Below, one piece after another: positions 12,559-20,479 of a stretch of DNA of 29,292 nucleotides. Each line of letters begins with the position of its first letter. Within the stretch, counting starts at the first letter, position 1. The stretch comes from an uncultured Clostridia bacterium (lineage in GTDB: Bacteria > Bacillota > Clostridia > Christensenellales > CAG-917): the NCBI GenBank assembly GCA_934277615.1, contig CAKQUV010000010.1, positions 1 through 29,292 on the forward strand, given 5' to 3'. The translations under genes were made by a program, and so were the position numbers. The notes below the pieces were generated by a model. It was not told the origin of the DNA. It was given only the letters and a program-made list of their open reading frames with translations, and searched no databases.

Positions 12559-13746
12559 ATGGAAAATTTGCAAATCGAAAGACGCACCGTCAAGGACACG
12601 GACGTATTTATAGGCAGTAAAATAGTGAAAGAAATATTGCCAAGAGTGCGCACGGTCTTTGAAGAGGGTGCGCTTTTCGTCGTATACGAAGAGGAACAAA
12701 AAGAGGTTGCCGAGGCTCTTATGCAAGAGTTGAAAAGGGGCGGATATAGGGTGTTTGCCTCCCAAATCCAGACGAACGATTGGGATGGCGAAAGCGTCGA
12801 TATAGGCTCGATTCCCGAATACGTGCGATTCGTTTTCGGAGTGGGCGAGGGGAAAGCGGCACGAGTTGCGAAGAGAGTTTGCAGTGCAAAAAACATAGAC
12901 TGGAACTTGTTTATGTGCACGCCGTCTTGCGACGAGATAATGCAAGGAAATTGTCCGAAACAAGTGTTTATCGATACGGATATAATTGATAAAAGCCCGA
13001 AAGCGTGTGTTGCGTCGGGATACGGGCTGTTGCTTACAAAGGGGTTTTCCACATTCGAGGACGTGTTTGCGAGTAAAGTTTTGTCTATAGAAAAAGAAGA
13101 AAACTCGAGCGTTAAAAAACAAGCGATTGCGAGCGAGGACAGCAAAACAAACGTGGGAGCGGAAAAGCAATCGAGCGCGACCGCTTACGCAAATGCGGAC
13201 AACGCCACACTTGCCTATATGCTGCTCAAAGCCTCTAGCGAAAAGTGCGGCGACGACAGCGCGGACAAGATGGCGAAACTCCTGTTTGCAAAAGCGATGT
13301 CGCAAGGCAAGAAGCCGAGGCTTCTAGGCGAGTACAAGTTTTTGTGCGCGTGTTTGATAACCGCGTTTTATTCCGCATTCCTCGGCGCTCCGTCAATCGA
13401 CGCTATGCCGCCGTCGTGCGTGAGCGACGCGCTCGACGAAATTGCGTCTTTGCCGCTCGGCACGTCAAATGAGGGCAAATGCGTTGACTTTTTCGATATT
13501 AACGGGTATTTTAGAATTAACTATATATTGAGTGAATATCGTATGGATTTGCTTGAAAAACTTTCGGGTATTGACGTGCACGGTATGCAACGGTTTTGGC
13601 GTAGACTTTATCCCGACGCAGGGTATTGGCTCAAAAGCGAGATAAGCGCAAAAGAAATGTTGCATATGCTTGCCCTTGCAGGGGCGCAAAGCGACAATCT
13701 TCTCGGATATGCGTATGCAAGCGGTATTCTCAAAAAGATAGGATAA
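12559..13746 (+). CDS. Degenerate glycerol-1-phosphate-dehydrogenase/DHQS-fold protein, probable pseudoenzyme
   Basis: The first 175 residues of this 395-residue protein follow the plan of iron-alcohol-dehydrogenase-like enzymes, best the sn-glycerol-1-phosphate dehydrogenase (AraM/EgsA) type. There is a nucleotide-fold start with FIGSKIVKEIL, then GVGEGKAARVAKRV (94-107) in place of the NAD-binding GVGSG helix, TPSCDE (121-126), and VFIDTDIIDKSPKACVASGYGLLLTK (positions 136-161 in part). The metal-binding Asp of the family's GFGD motif is Leu157 here, and no paired histidines (EH, HG...G) are visible; only two histidines occur near the C-terminus. Catalysis is therefore doubtful. Residues 176-210 form a Ser/Lys/Glu-rich linker. 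The NagD-like phosphatase follows 27 bp later. Family placement is by motif order only. Confidence 0.45.
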   Translation: MENLQIERRTVKDTDVFIGSKIVKEILPRVRTVFEEGALFVVYEEEQKEVAEALMQELKRGGYRVFASQIQTNDWDGESVDIGSIPEYVRFVFGVGEGKAARVAKRVCSAKNIDWNLFMCTPSCDEIMQGNCPKQVFIDTDIIDKSPKACVASGYGLLLTKGFSTFEDVFASKVLSIEKEENSSVKKQAIASEDSKTNVGAEKQSSATAYANADNATLAYMLLKASSEKCGDDSADKMAKLLFAKAMSQGKKPRLLGEYKFLCACLITAFYSAFLGAPSIDAMPPSCVSDALDEIASLPLGTSNEGKCVDFFDINGYFRINYILSEYRMDLLEKLSGIDVHGMQRFWRRLYPDAGYWLKSEISAKEMLHMLALAGAQSDNLLGYAYASGILKKIG

Positions 13747-13773
13747 TCCGCATAAGCGGTTACAGAGGACAAA

Positions 13774-14559
13774 ATGAAAAATATCAAAGACGTAGAATTG
13801 TTTGTGTTCGACCTTGACGGCACAGTGTATATCGGCGATACCGAAATCGAGGGCTCGTTTGCCGCTATCAACGAATTGCGCGCGATGGGAAAAAGAATTT
13901 GCTTTTTCACCAACAATTCGTCGAGAATGCACACCGACTATATCGCAAGACTGAACAACCTCGGCTTGCGCACGTATGCGGACGAGATTTACACCAGCGG
14001 TCAGGTTACATGCGAATATATCCTTGACAATTACAGAGGTAAGAAGGTATATTTGCTCGGCAACGAGAGATTGAAAAACGAGTTCGAGTTGTACGGCATA
14101 GAGGTGGTGGACGAAGATCCGGATATTTGCGTAATCGGATTTGACACGTCCCTGACGTACGACAGACTTTACAAGTTCTGCAAATACGTCAATAAGGGGC
14201 TTCCGTACATTGCGACTCACCCCGACTATTTCTGTCCTGCGCCCGAGTGCCCGATGCCGGATATCGGCTCGCTTATAGAGGCGATAAGACTGACGATAGG
14301 GCGCACTCCGGACATCGTTATGGGCAAACCTCACAAGACCGCAGGCGAGCGCCTTGCAATGAAATACAATCTCCCTGCAAAGAAAATCGCAATGGTGGGC
14401 GACAGACTTTATACGGACGTGGCATTTGGGAAGAATTGCGGATTTGTGTCCGTGCTAGTGCTTTCCGGCGAAACGACGGCAGATATGTTGCCTGCGCCAA
14501 AAATCAAACCGGACTACGTTCTGGACAAGGTGAAAGACATTATCCCAATGCTGAAATAA
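13774..14559 (+). CDS. HAD-superfamily phosphatase, NagD/HAD-IIA type
   Basis: This 261-residue protein has motif I FDLDGTVYIGD (nucleophile Asp13, acid/base Asp15), FFTNNSSR (motif II region), a C2-type cap, GKPHKTAGE with the conserved Lys, and the acidic motif GDRLYTDVAFG. Full length matches HAD-IIA enzymes, which hydrolyse small phosphates such as p-nitrophenyl phosphate, glycerol phosphates, phosphoglycolate or nucleotides; the substrate here is unknown. AGAGGA lies before the ATG. It follows the degenerate G1P-dehydrogenase-like gene closely and is probably in the same transcript. An intrinsic terminator follows. Confidence 0.88.
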   Translation: MKNIKDVELFVFDLDGTVYIGDTEIEGSFAAINELRAMGKRICFFTNNSSRMHTDYIARLNNLGLRTYADEIYTSGQVTCEYILDNYRGKKVYLLGNERLKNEFELYGIEVVDEDPDICVIGFDTSLTYDRLYKFCKYVNKGLPYIATHPDYFCPAPECPMPDIGSLIEAIRLTIGRTPDIVMGKPHKTAGERLAMKYNLPAKKIAMVGDRLYTDVAFGKNCGFVSVLVLSGETTADMLPAPKIKPDYVLDKVKDIIPMLK

Positions 14560-14576
14560 GCAAAAACATATAAACG

Positions 14577-14605
14577 AGCGTGGTAAAAGCCGCGCTTTTT
14601 CTTTT
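14577..14605 (+). terminator. Intrinsic terminator after the HAD phosphatase
   Basis: AGCGTGG (14577-14583) pairs with CCGCGCT (14590-14596) with one G-T pair and a six-base loop, followed by TTTTTCTTTT. A second hairpin CAACGC/GCGTTG (14608-14624) and another stem ATCTGTTT/AAACAGAT (14655-14676) follow in the same 259-bp gap, without T-runs. Otherwise that gap holds nothing recognisable. Confidence 0.75.
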
Positions 14606-14768
14606 CACAACGCATAAGGCGTTGCGAAGATGAAATTGAAGAGCCAAAACAACAATCTGTTTGCGACAAAACAGATATTCGCTTGCGGCGATGATTTGAG
14701 CAGTCGTTGCGTGTCGAATTTGTTATTATAGCGTGTGATTGTTGCGGCGTTGAATATGCAAATATAAC

Positions 14769-14796
14769 AAAAAAGCCGTTTTATAAGCGGCTTTTT
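14769..14796 (-). terminator. Terminator after the M23 gene (symmetrical)
   Basis: GCCG and CGGC (14775-14778 with 14788-14791) extend through a wobble and A-T pairs to a three-base loop. The stem is flanked by AAAAAA on the left and TTTTT on the right, so it can terminate both strands. Its position just past the M23 stop (14819) makes the minus strand the likely user. Confidence 0.75.
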
Positions 14797-14818
14797 GTGT
14801 GATTAACTTGCGTTTTGG

Positions 14819-15475
14819 TTATTTTTCGGATGCGATAAGCAAGTCGGTGGGGTTGACGAGAACGTTGTCTTTAAGCACTTCGAAGTGAAGGTGCGCCCCG
14901 TCCTGACTCTCGCTGCCCTGGGTTGCGGACATCTTGCCGAGAAGCTGACCTTGCTTGACGCTTGCGCCTTTTTTGAGCGTGCACGGCTCTGCGAGGGATA
15001 GGTATCTCGTGGTGTAGCCGTCCTTGTGGGATACCACTACGTAATTGCCGTCAAGGTTGTTGTAACCGACTTCTTTGATTACGCCGTCGGCAGAATTGAA
15101 TACGTTTTGATCTTCCGAGGTGAAGTCAAGCGCGAGGTGTGCGGAATACTGTTTGAGGGTGGGATTCCACACAAGCGCGGCGTCGCTAAAGTTCTTGCTT
15201 ACCGTACCGTCGTTGCAGGGCATGAAAAATTTGAGTTTTTCATCGACGGGTTTGGGATCGTCGTCCGGCTTATTCACGTCGCCGTCGGGATTGATGACGG
15301 GCGTGTCGGGATTGGGCGAAACCGTTGCTCCGCCGTCGGGCAAACCGTTGTTGCGAGTAACCGCCAAAGCGATGACCGTAGCAACGGACGCTATACACAA
15401 TACGATAAGAAAATAGAATGCGTTGCGTTTCATAAAACCGCCAAAGCGTTTCATTGCAACTGAAAATTTGCTCAT
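14819..15475 (-). CDS. Membrane-anchored M23/LytM peptidase, SpoIIQ-like
   Basis: This 218-residue protein has a short cytoplasmic N-terminus, one transmembrane helix (about residues 19-39), a Pro/Asp-rich linker (48-80) and a C-terminal LytM domain. The zinc site looks intact: His113 and Asp117 in HLALD, and His195/His197 in HLHFEV. Size and plan match SpoIIQ, the forespore protein that pairs with SpoIIIAH across the engulfing membranes; clostridial SpoIIQ keeps the catalytic residues, unlike Bacillus. A general cell-wall endopeptidase is the alternative. GGAGG (plus 15483-15487) precedes the ATG. A forespore-type promoter candidate lies at 15499-15527. Confidence 0.72.
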   Translation of the reverse strand: MSKFSVAMKRFGGFMKRNAFYFLIVLCIASVATVIALAVTRNNGLPDGGATVSPNPDTPVINPDGDVNKPDDDPKPVDEKLKFFMPCNDGTVSKNFSDAALVWNPTLKQYSAHLALDFTSEDQNVFNSADGVIKEVGYNNLDGNYVVVSHKDGYTTRYLSLAEPCTLKKGASVKQGQLLGKMSATQGSESQDGAHLHFEVLKDNVLVNPTDLLIASEK

Positions 15476-15498
15476 GTTTGTACCTCCAAGTTGCTTTC

Positions 15499-15527
15499 AT
15501 TATTGACGGCGCGGGCGCAATTTATAC
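15499..15527 (-). promoter_or_regulatory. Candidate sigma-F type promoter for the SpoIIQ-like gene
   Basis: On the minus strand GTATA (plus 15523-15527), 15 bp, then GTCAATAAT (plus 15499-15507) fits the sigma-F pattern GYATA-N15-GGNNANANT with one mismatch and the exact spacing. Transcription would start a few bases before the ribosome binding site. SpoIIQ is a known sigma-F target, which supports the reading. Confidence 0.4.
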
Positions 15528-15607
15528 AACCGTGGCGAAAAAATTTTTACGAGGCGGATGGGAGGAACGTTTTGCGACAAAAAAGGAAAATTTGCAAAAA
15601 TTCGATA

Positions 15608-15636
15608 TTGACTACAAATGTTTGATATTGTATAAT
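15608..15636 (+). promoter_or_regulatory. Sigma-A promoter for the glycerol/ether-lipid operon, probably leaderless
   Basis: TTGACT (15608-15613), 17 bp, then a perfect TATAAT (15631-15636). Only eight bases separate the -10 box from the ATG at 15645, so the transcript should begin at or within a base or two of the start codon. No Shine-Dalgarno sequence is present. Confidence 0.75.
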
Positions 15637-15644
15637 TTTTCTAT

Positions 15645-17183
15645 ATGATAGACATACATACTTCGTTATATAACTTTATGCGCGATTACCGCAAAAAACA
15701 GGACGATAGCATTGCCCTTGTCCGTGGCGGGCGCAAAATGCGGTTTGCAAAGTTTTTTAAAGAAATAGATAGAGTTGCAGGCGGTCTTTATAAACTTGGA
15801 GTGAGAAAGGGCGACGTCGTTATGCTCACCTTGCCAAACATTGAGCAGAGCGTTATTGCCGCGTATGCTTGCTCTCGCATTGGCGCGACGGCGTCTATGA
15901 TTCATCCCAAACTTTCGGCGGACGAATTTTCCGCGGCTGTCAAAAAACTCTCTCCCAAAGTCGTGTTTTTGAGCGACGTGAACCAAAGCAAATTTTTCTT
16001 CAAATGCGGAAAGGCAAAAAGAGTTGTTTGCCACTTCGGCGTATATGATTATCTAGGGCTTCCTCTCGGCGGACATTTCGAGATATACGAGGGCGACGGA
16101 GAGGAGATTATGTTCTATATGCAGTCGGGCGGAACGTCGGGAGAGCCGAAAACTGTCGCGATATCCTCTCGCTGCGCAAACGCCATGGCAGGCAATCTTC
16201 TTCAATATCTCGACGACAAGTTTTCCGAGCGCAACGCCATGCTTGTGGTGTTGCCCATGTTTCACGGATTCGGACTGTGCATAGGTATGCACGCCTCGCT
16301 TTGCACAAATATGCGTATGGTGTTGCAACCCATATTCAAGCCCGAAAAGACGGTCAAAATTATTGCAAAAAACAGAGTTACGACTATGCTTGCCGTGCCG
16401 AGAATGGTGTCCAAATTGCTGGCGTGCAAAGATTTTTGCGGCGACAACGTGTCGTGCATAGAGGACGTGTACGTGGGCGGCGACGCCGTGAGCAAGGAAC
16501 TTGTCGCGGCTTTTGACAAGCGTATGAAAGAAGCGGGCGGAAAGGGAGTGCTTTCGGCTGGGTACGGGCTTACCGAAACGGCGAGCGTGTGCACGGTGTC
16601 TAAGGGTGACTATCTGCCCGGAAGCGTTGGTAAGCCTATAAACGACGTGAAAGTGCGTATTGTCGATGAGAATCTGAAAGACGTTGCGAGAGGCGATGTC
16701 GGGGAGTTGCTTTTGGGCGGCGACCAGATTATGAGCGGCTACGCCTTTGACGAGAAAGCCACAAAAGAGGCGATGATTACTCTGGACGGCGTTACGTACG
16801 TGAAGAGCGGCGACTTCTTCAAACAAGACGAAGAAGGCAGGCTGTTTTATATGGGGCGCAAAAAACGCCTTATCAAAATATCGGGAGTCAACGTGTTCCC
16901 CACCGAGATAGAGAGGGTTGCAAAAGAACTCGATTTTGTCAAAGAGTGCGCTTGCATCGAATATCGGGTGGGCGCGAAACCGTTTATTAAGCTCGTTGTG
17001 GAGGGCGAACTTTCTCCGCAACAAAAGCAAGAGGTTGTCGCGCATATCGCAAGACGTATGTCGCATTGGAACGTGCCCGGATGCGTCGAGTGCAAAGACG
17101 TGTTCCCGAGAACTAAAATCGGAAAAATAGATATAAAGGGGTTAGAAAATGAATTTGGCAAAGATACGCAGGGCGGTCAATAG
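15645..17183 (+). CDS. AMP-forming acyl-CoA synthetase-like ligase
   Basis: This 512-residue class I adenylate-forming enzyme has the phosphate loop SGGTSGEPK (161-169), AGYGLTET (305-312), the hinge region SGDFFKQDEEGRLFYMGRKK and the C-terminal catalytic lysine Lys494 in PRTKIGK. The family activates carboxylates with ATP and usually passes them to CoA; medium- or long-chain fatty acids are the most likely substrates given the operon, but this is not visible in the sequence. The first ATG (15645) has no ribosome binding site and lies at the expected transcription start. The next ATG (15678) has none either. The stop lies 35 bp inside the next gene, so the two are coupled. Confidence 0.82.
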   Translation: MIDIHTSLYNFMRDYRKKQDDSIALVRGGRKMRFAKFFKEIDRVAGGLYKLGVRKGDVVMLTLPNIEQSVIAAYACSRIGATASMIHPKLSADEFSAAVKKLSPKVVFLSDVNQSKFFFKCGKAKRVVCHFGVYDYLGLPLGGHFEIYEGDGEEIMFYMQSGGTSGEPKTVAISSRCANAMAGNLLQYLDDKFSERNAMLVVLPMFHGFGLCIGMHASLCTNMRMVLQPIFKPEKTVKIIAKNRVTTMLAVPRMVSKLLACKDFCGDNVSCIEDVYVGGDAVSKELVAAFDKRMKEAGGKGVLSAGYGLTETASVCTVSKGDYLPGSVGKPINDVKVRIVDENLKDVARGDVGELLLGGDQIMSGYAFDEKATKEAMITLDGVTYVKSGDFFKQDEEGRLFYMGRKKRLIKISGVNVFPTEIERVAKELDFVKECACIEYRVGAKPFIKLVVEGELSPQQKQEVVAHIARRMSHWNVPGCVECKDVFPRTKIGKIDIKGLENEFGKDTQGGQ

Positions 17184-18873
17184 GATTGCTCCGTCCGTCA
17201 AAGTGGAAGAGTATCGCGGGTGCGTAAGGCTTAAAGGCGAACTCGACAACTGGGCGGATATCTACAGATGCGGAAAAGCTGCCGTGTGCAAAAAGTCGCT
17301 CGGCGTGCTCAACGACATCAAACTGAAAGGTTTTCACGAAGAGCCGAAACGTCCTATGCTCGAGGACAAGGCGATTGACGGGCAAACGCCCGACGTGCTT
17401 GTCATCGGCGGCGGTATCGTGGGGTGCGCGGTTGCGCGCGAGCTTACTCGCCTCGACGTCAGTGTGCTTTTGGTGGAAAAATGCAATGACGTGGCTTGCG
17501 GCGCATCCTCGAGGAACGACGGATGTATTCACCCGGGCATCGATCTTCACAAAGGTCAGCAAAAACTCAAATACGTGCTTGCAGGCAATAAGGCGTACAC
17601 CAAACTTGCGGATGAACTCGGACTTCAACTCAAGCGCTGGGCGCAGACTTTTATTTTCTCCACGAAATGGGAAAACGCCATTATTTCGCCGCTTTACAAA
17701 CTGCGCGCAAAACAGCTCGGCGTAGAGGGAGTAAGGCATCTTACCCCCAAACAATTGAAAGAAATAGAGCCAAATCCGCCTCAGTGGGCGACCGGCGCTA
17801 TGTATATGGCGACGGCAGGTATGGTTTCGCCGTATAAAACGACTATCGCGCTTATAGATAACGCTATCGAAAACGGCGCGAAAGCGTCGCTCAATACCTA
17901 CGTCAAAGGTATGAAAGTAGAAAACGGCAAAATCGTAAGCGTGGATACCAACAGAGGCACGATTTATCCCAAAGCCGTGGTCAATTGCGCCGGCGTATAC
18001 AGCGACGTAATCGCGGATATGGCAGGGGACAGGACGTTTACGATACATCCGAGAAAAGGAACGGATATCATTCTCGACAAAAAAAGAGTTGGGTATGCGC
18101 TGTCGTCGTATGCACGCAGTTTCTTTGCGCCGCTTCCGCCGGAAGCTCGTCCCGACAACAAGGAGCAAGTGGGACACACCAAAGGCGGCGGCGTTATGCG
18201 CACTGTTGACGGAAACATTCTCGTTGGTCCCGACGCTCACGAAGTGCCGTCCAGAGAGGATTATTCTACGTCCATGCAGGACATCGATAATATCATCAAA
18301 AAACAAAAACTCGCTCAGCCCATGCTCAATAAGGGCGACGTTATTACGTATTTTTCAGGCACTCGCGCAGCAACGTACGAGGAAGATTTTGTGGTGCGCA
18401 GAGGTATTTTTACAAGCAATATTTATGAGGCTGCCGGCATTCAGTCGCCGGGTATCACCGCCGCTCCGGCTATCGCTTGCGATATCAGAGATTGGGTGAA
18501 ACAAGACCTCGGCGCAAAGGACAATAAAGCTTTCAATCCCGTTTATAAACATACTCCTCGCCTTGCCGACCAACCTGACAGTGTGCGAGCGGAATACATT
18601 AAAAACAATTCCGACTACGGCGAGATTATTTGCCGCTGCGAAGAGGTGAGCAAGGGCGAAATTATCGACGCTCTCGAAAGTCCGCTCAAAGTGGCGACAA
18701 TCGACGGTGTCAAACGTCGCGTGCGCCCCGGTATGGGCAGATGTCAGGGCGGATTCTGTTCGCCGCTCGTTGCTAAAATCATTGCAGAACATGAAGACGT
18801 CGAAATAGAGGACGTGCTCAAGGGCGACGAGGGTAGCGTAATCGTTTACGGCAATACGAAAGGGGGTATGTGA
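17149..18873 (+). CDS. GlpA-like FAD-dependent glycerol-3-phosphate dehydrogenase with N-terminal BON-like domain
   Basis: Residues 1-65 of this 574-residue protein resemble a BON domain (VKVEEYRGCVRLKGEL...GVLNDIKLKG). A DAO-type flavoprotein begins with VLVIGGGIVGCAVARE (about 83-98), followed by GASSRNDGCIHPG. A C-terminal BFD-like [2Fe-2S] domain has Cys495/Cys497 and Cys532/Cys537. GlpA-type enzymes oxidise sn-glycerol-3-phosphate to DHAP and pass electrons onward; a related alkyl- or acyl-glycerol phosphate is possible here. AAAGGGG (17133-17139) lies within the upstream gene. The next flavoprotein begins one base after the stop. The BON-like N-terminus is unusual for the family. Confidence 0.82.
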   Translation: MNLAKIRRAVNRIAPSVKVEEYRGCVRLKGELDNWADIYRCGKAAVCKKSLGVLNDIKLKGFHEEPKRPMLEDKAIDGQTPDVLVIGGGIVGCAVARELTRLDVSVLLVEKCNDVACGASSRNDGCIHPGIDLHKGQQKLKYVLAGNKAYTKLADELGLQLKRWAQTFIFSTKWENAIISPLYKLRAKQLGVEGVRHLTPKQLKEIEPNPPQWATGAMYMATAGMVSPYKTTIALIDNAIENGAKASLNTYVKGMKVENGKIVSVDTNRGTIYPKAVVNCAGVYSDVIADMAGDRTFTIHPRKGTDIILDKKRVGYALSSYARSFFAPLPPEARPDNKEQVGHTKGGGVMRTVDGNILVGPDAHEVPSREDYSTSMQDIDNIIKKQKLAQPMLNKGDVITYFSGTRAATYEEDFVVRRGIFTSNIYEAAGIQSPGITAAPAIACDIRDWVKQDLGAKDNKAFNPVYKHTPRLADQPDSVRAEYIKNNSDYGEIICRCEEVSKGEIIDALESPLKVATIDGVKRRVRPGMGRCQGGFCSPLVAKIIAEHEDVEIEDVLKGDEGSVIVYGNTKGGM

Positions 18874-18874
18874 T

Positions 18875-20122
18875 ATGCGAAATTATGACGTAGTTGTTAT
18901 CGGCGGCGGTCCTGCAGGTCTGTCCGCAGCGCAAAGCGCATGCCTCAAAGGCGGGAAAGCCGCCGTTATCGAAAGAGAGGCGAGGCTTGGAGGCATACTC
19001 AAACAATGCGTGCACGACGGCTTCGGACTCATTCGTTTCGGCGAAAAACTCGCAGGTCCGGAATATAGCGAAAGATATATAGACTTTGTAAAAGAACTAG
19101 ATATCGATACTTTTACGCTCACGTTCGTAACGCGCGTGGAGAAAAAGGACGGCGGTTTTGAAATCACCGCAGTGTCCTCAAACGGCATAGAGAAATTTTT
19201 TACGAAATCAATCGTTCTGGCGACGGGGTGCAGAGAGCGCACGGCAAAGCAGGTGTTTATACAAGGCACTCGCCCGAGCGGTGTGTTTACCGCAGGTACG
19301 GCGCAAAACTTTGTCAACTTGCAGGGAAAACTCCCGACTAAAAAATGCGTGATTTTGGGAAGTGGCGACATAGGTCTTATTATGGCGCGCCGTCTTACGC
19401 TCGAGGGCGCAAAGGTGGAAGGCGTGTATGAAGTCAAGCCCACTCCGAGCGGTCTTACGAGAAATATCCATCAGTGCTTGCATGATTTCGATATACCCCT
19501 ATACCTCTCGCATACGGTTACGAAAGTGTTTGGAAAAGACAGGCTCGAGGGCGTGGAAGTTGCAAAAGTCGATGAAAAAATGAGACCCATAGAAGGCACT
19601 CAAAGACGTATTGACTGCGACGCGCTTATACTTTCCGTCGGGCTTATTCCCGAAAACGAAATTGCCGAATCGCTGGGCGTGAAAATCAATCCGTTCACAA
19701 AAGGCGCGGATTGCGACCAGACTTATATGTCGTCCATCGACGGCGTGTTTTCGGCAGGAAACGCACTTAATGTGTTCGATTTGGTGGATTATGTGTCGGA
19801 ATGCGCAAAAGACGCAGGCGCAAACGCAGTGGAATTCAAGCCGTCCGGCAAATGCGCGCGCATTGAAAAAGGGGAAGGGCTTTTGAGTTTTGTGCCACAT
19901 CGCATTGACGTCGGCAAGCCTTGCGACACGGTGGTGTTCTTCTTCCGCGCGGCAAAAGATATGGATAAGGCAACGCTCAGATTTACGGTGGACGGAAAGG
20001 AAGTGTACAAGAAAAACTTTTCGTTCCTGCGTCCGCCTGAAATGCAGAGAGTGGAAATCGATTTCTCGGCGTTCGGCATAACCGAAAACTCGAAAATCGT
20101 AGCTGTCGTGGAGGAAAGATAA
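18875..20122 (+). CDS. NAD(P)/FAD-dependent oxidoreductase, electron partner of the GlpA-like enzyme
   Basis: This 415-residue pyridine-nucleotide-disulphide-type flavoprotein has FAD motif VVVIGGGPAGLSAAQSA near the N-terminus, an ATGCRERT motif, and a second dinucleotide motif VILGSGDIGLIMARR (about 157-171). SSIDGVFSAGNALNVFDLVD closes the FAD site. There is no redox-active CxxC of the disulphide reductases. The last 90 residues form an extra beta-rich domain. In clostridial glycerol clusters this protein stands between the GlpA-like dehydrogenase and a DUF1667 protein and probably takes their electrons to NAD(P). Its stop is immediately before the DUF1667 ATG. Confidence 0.82.
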   Translation: MRNYDVVVIGGGPAGLSAAQSACLKGGKAAVIEREARLGGILKQCVHDGFGLIRFGEKLAGPEYSERYIDFVKELDIDTFTLTFVTRVEKKDGGFEITAVSSNGIEKFFTKSIVLATGCRERTAKQVFIQGTRPSGVFTAGTAQNFVNLQGKLPTKKCVILGSGDIGLIMARRLTLEGAKVEGVYEVKPTPSGLTRNIHQCLHDFDIPLYLSHTVTKVFGKDRLEGVEVAKVDEKMRPIEGTQRRIDCDALILSVGLIPENEIAESLGVKINPFTKGADCDQTYMSSIDGVFSAGNALNVFDLVDYVSECAKDAGANAVEFKPSGKCARIEKGEGLLSFVPHRIDVGKPCDTVVFFFRAAKDMDKATLRFTVDGKEVYKKNFSFLRPPEMQRVEIDFSAFGITENSKIVAVVEER

Positions 20123-20458
20123 ATGGATTTGGTGTGTATCGTTTGCCCGAGAGGGTGCAGAATAAACGTCGAAAACGGAGTCGTTACAGGCAACGGTTGC
20201 AAGAGAGGAGAGGCGTTTGCCATATCCGAAACTACCTGCCCGATGAGGAGCGTTTGCTCGACGGTGGCGACTACTTTTAAGGATTATCCCGTGCTTCCCG
20301 TGAGGACGGACGGGGAAATTCCAAAGGCGAAAATAGACGATTTGATGAAAGAAATCAACGCTATCGTGGTTGATAAAAAAGTGAAGAGAGGCGACGTTGT
20401 GGCGCAAAACATCGTCGGTACGGACGTCAATCTCATTGCTACGGCAACAATCTATTGA
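20123..20458 (+). CDS. DUF1667 cysteine-rich protein
   Basis: This 111-residue protein has CIVCPRGC near the N-terminus and two further cysteines (NGCKRGE and TTCPMR), a four- to six-cysteine layout that probably binds metal or an iron-sulphur cluster. DUF1667 proteins occur almost always next to the two glycerol flavoproteins, so a small electron-transfer subunit is likely; no activity has been assigned that I can name. The ATG directly follows the TAA of the upstream gene, whose last codons supply GAGGAAAG as ribosome binding site. The FGGY kinase starts 21 bp later. Confidence 0.88.
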   Translation: MDLVCIVCPRGCRINVENGVVTGNGCKRGEAFAISETTCPMRSVCSTVATTFKDYPVLPVRTDGEIPKAKIDDLMKEINAIVVDKKVKRGDVVAQNIVGTDVNLIATATIY

Positions 20459-20479
20459 TAAAGGATAAAAGGGAAAATT

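Noticed and set aside
15666..16034. Minus-strand frame opposite the start of the ligase gene
   Set aside because: Shadow frame without initiation signals or domain content.
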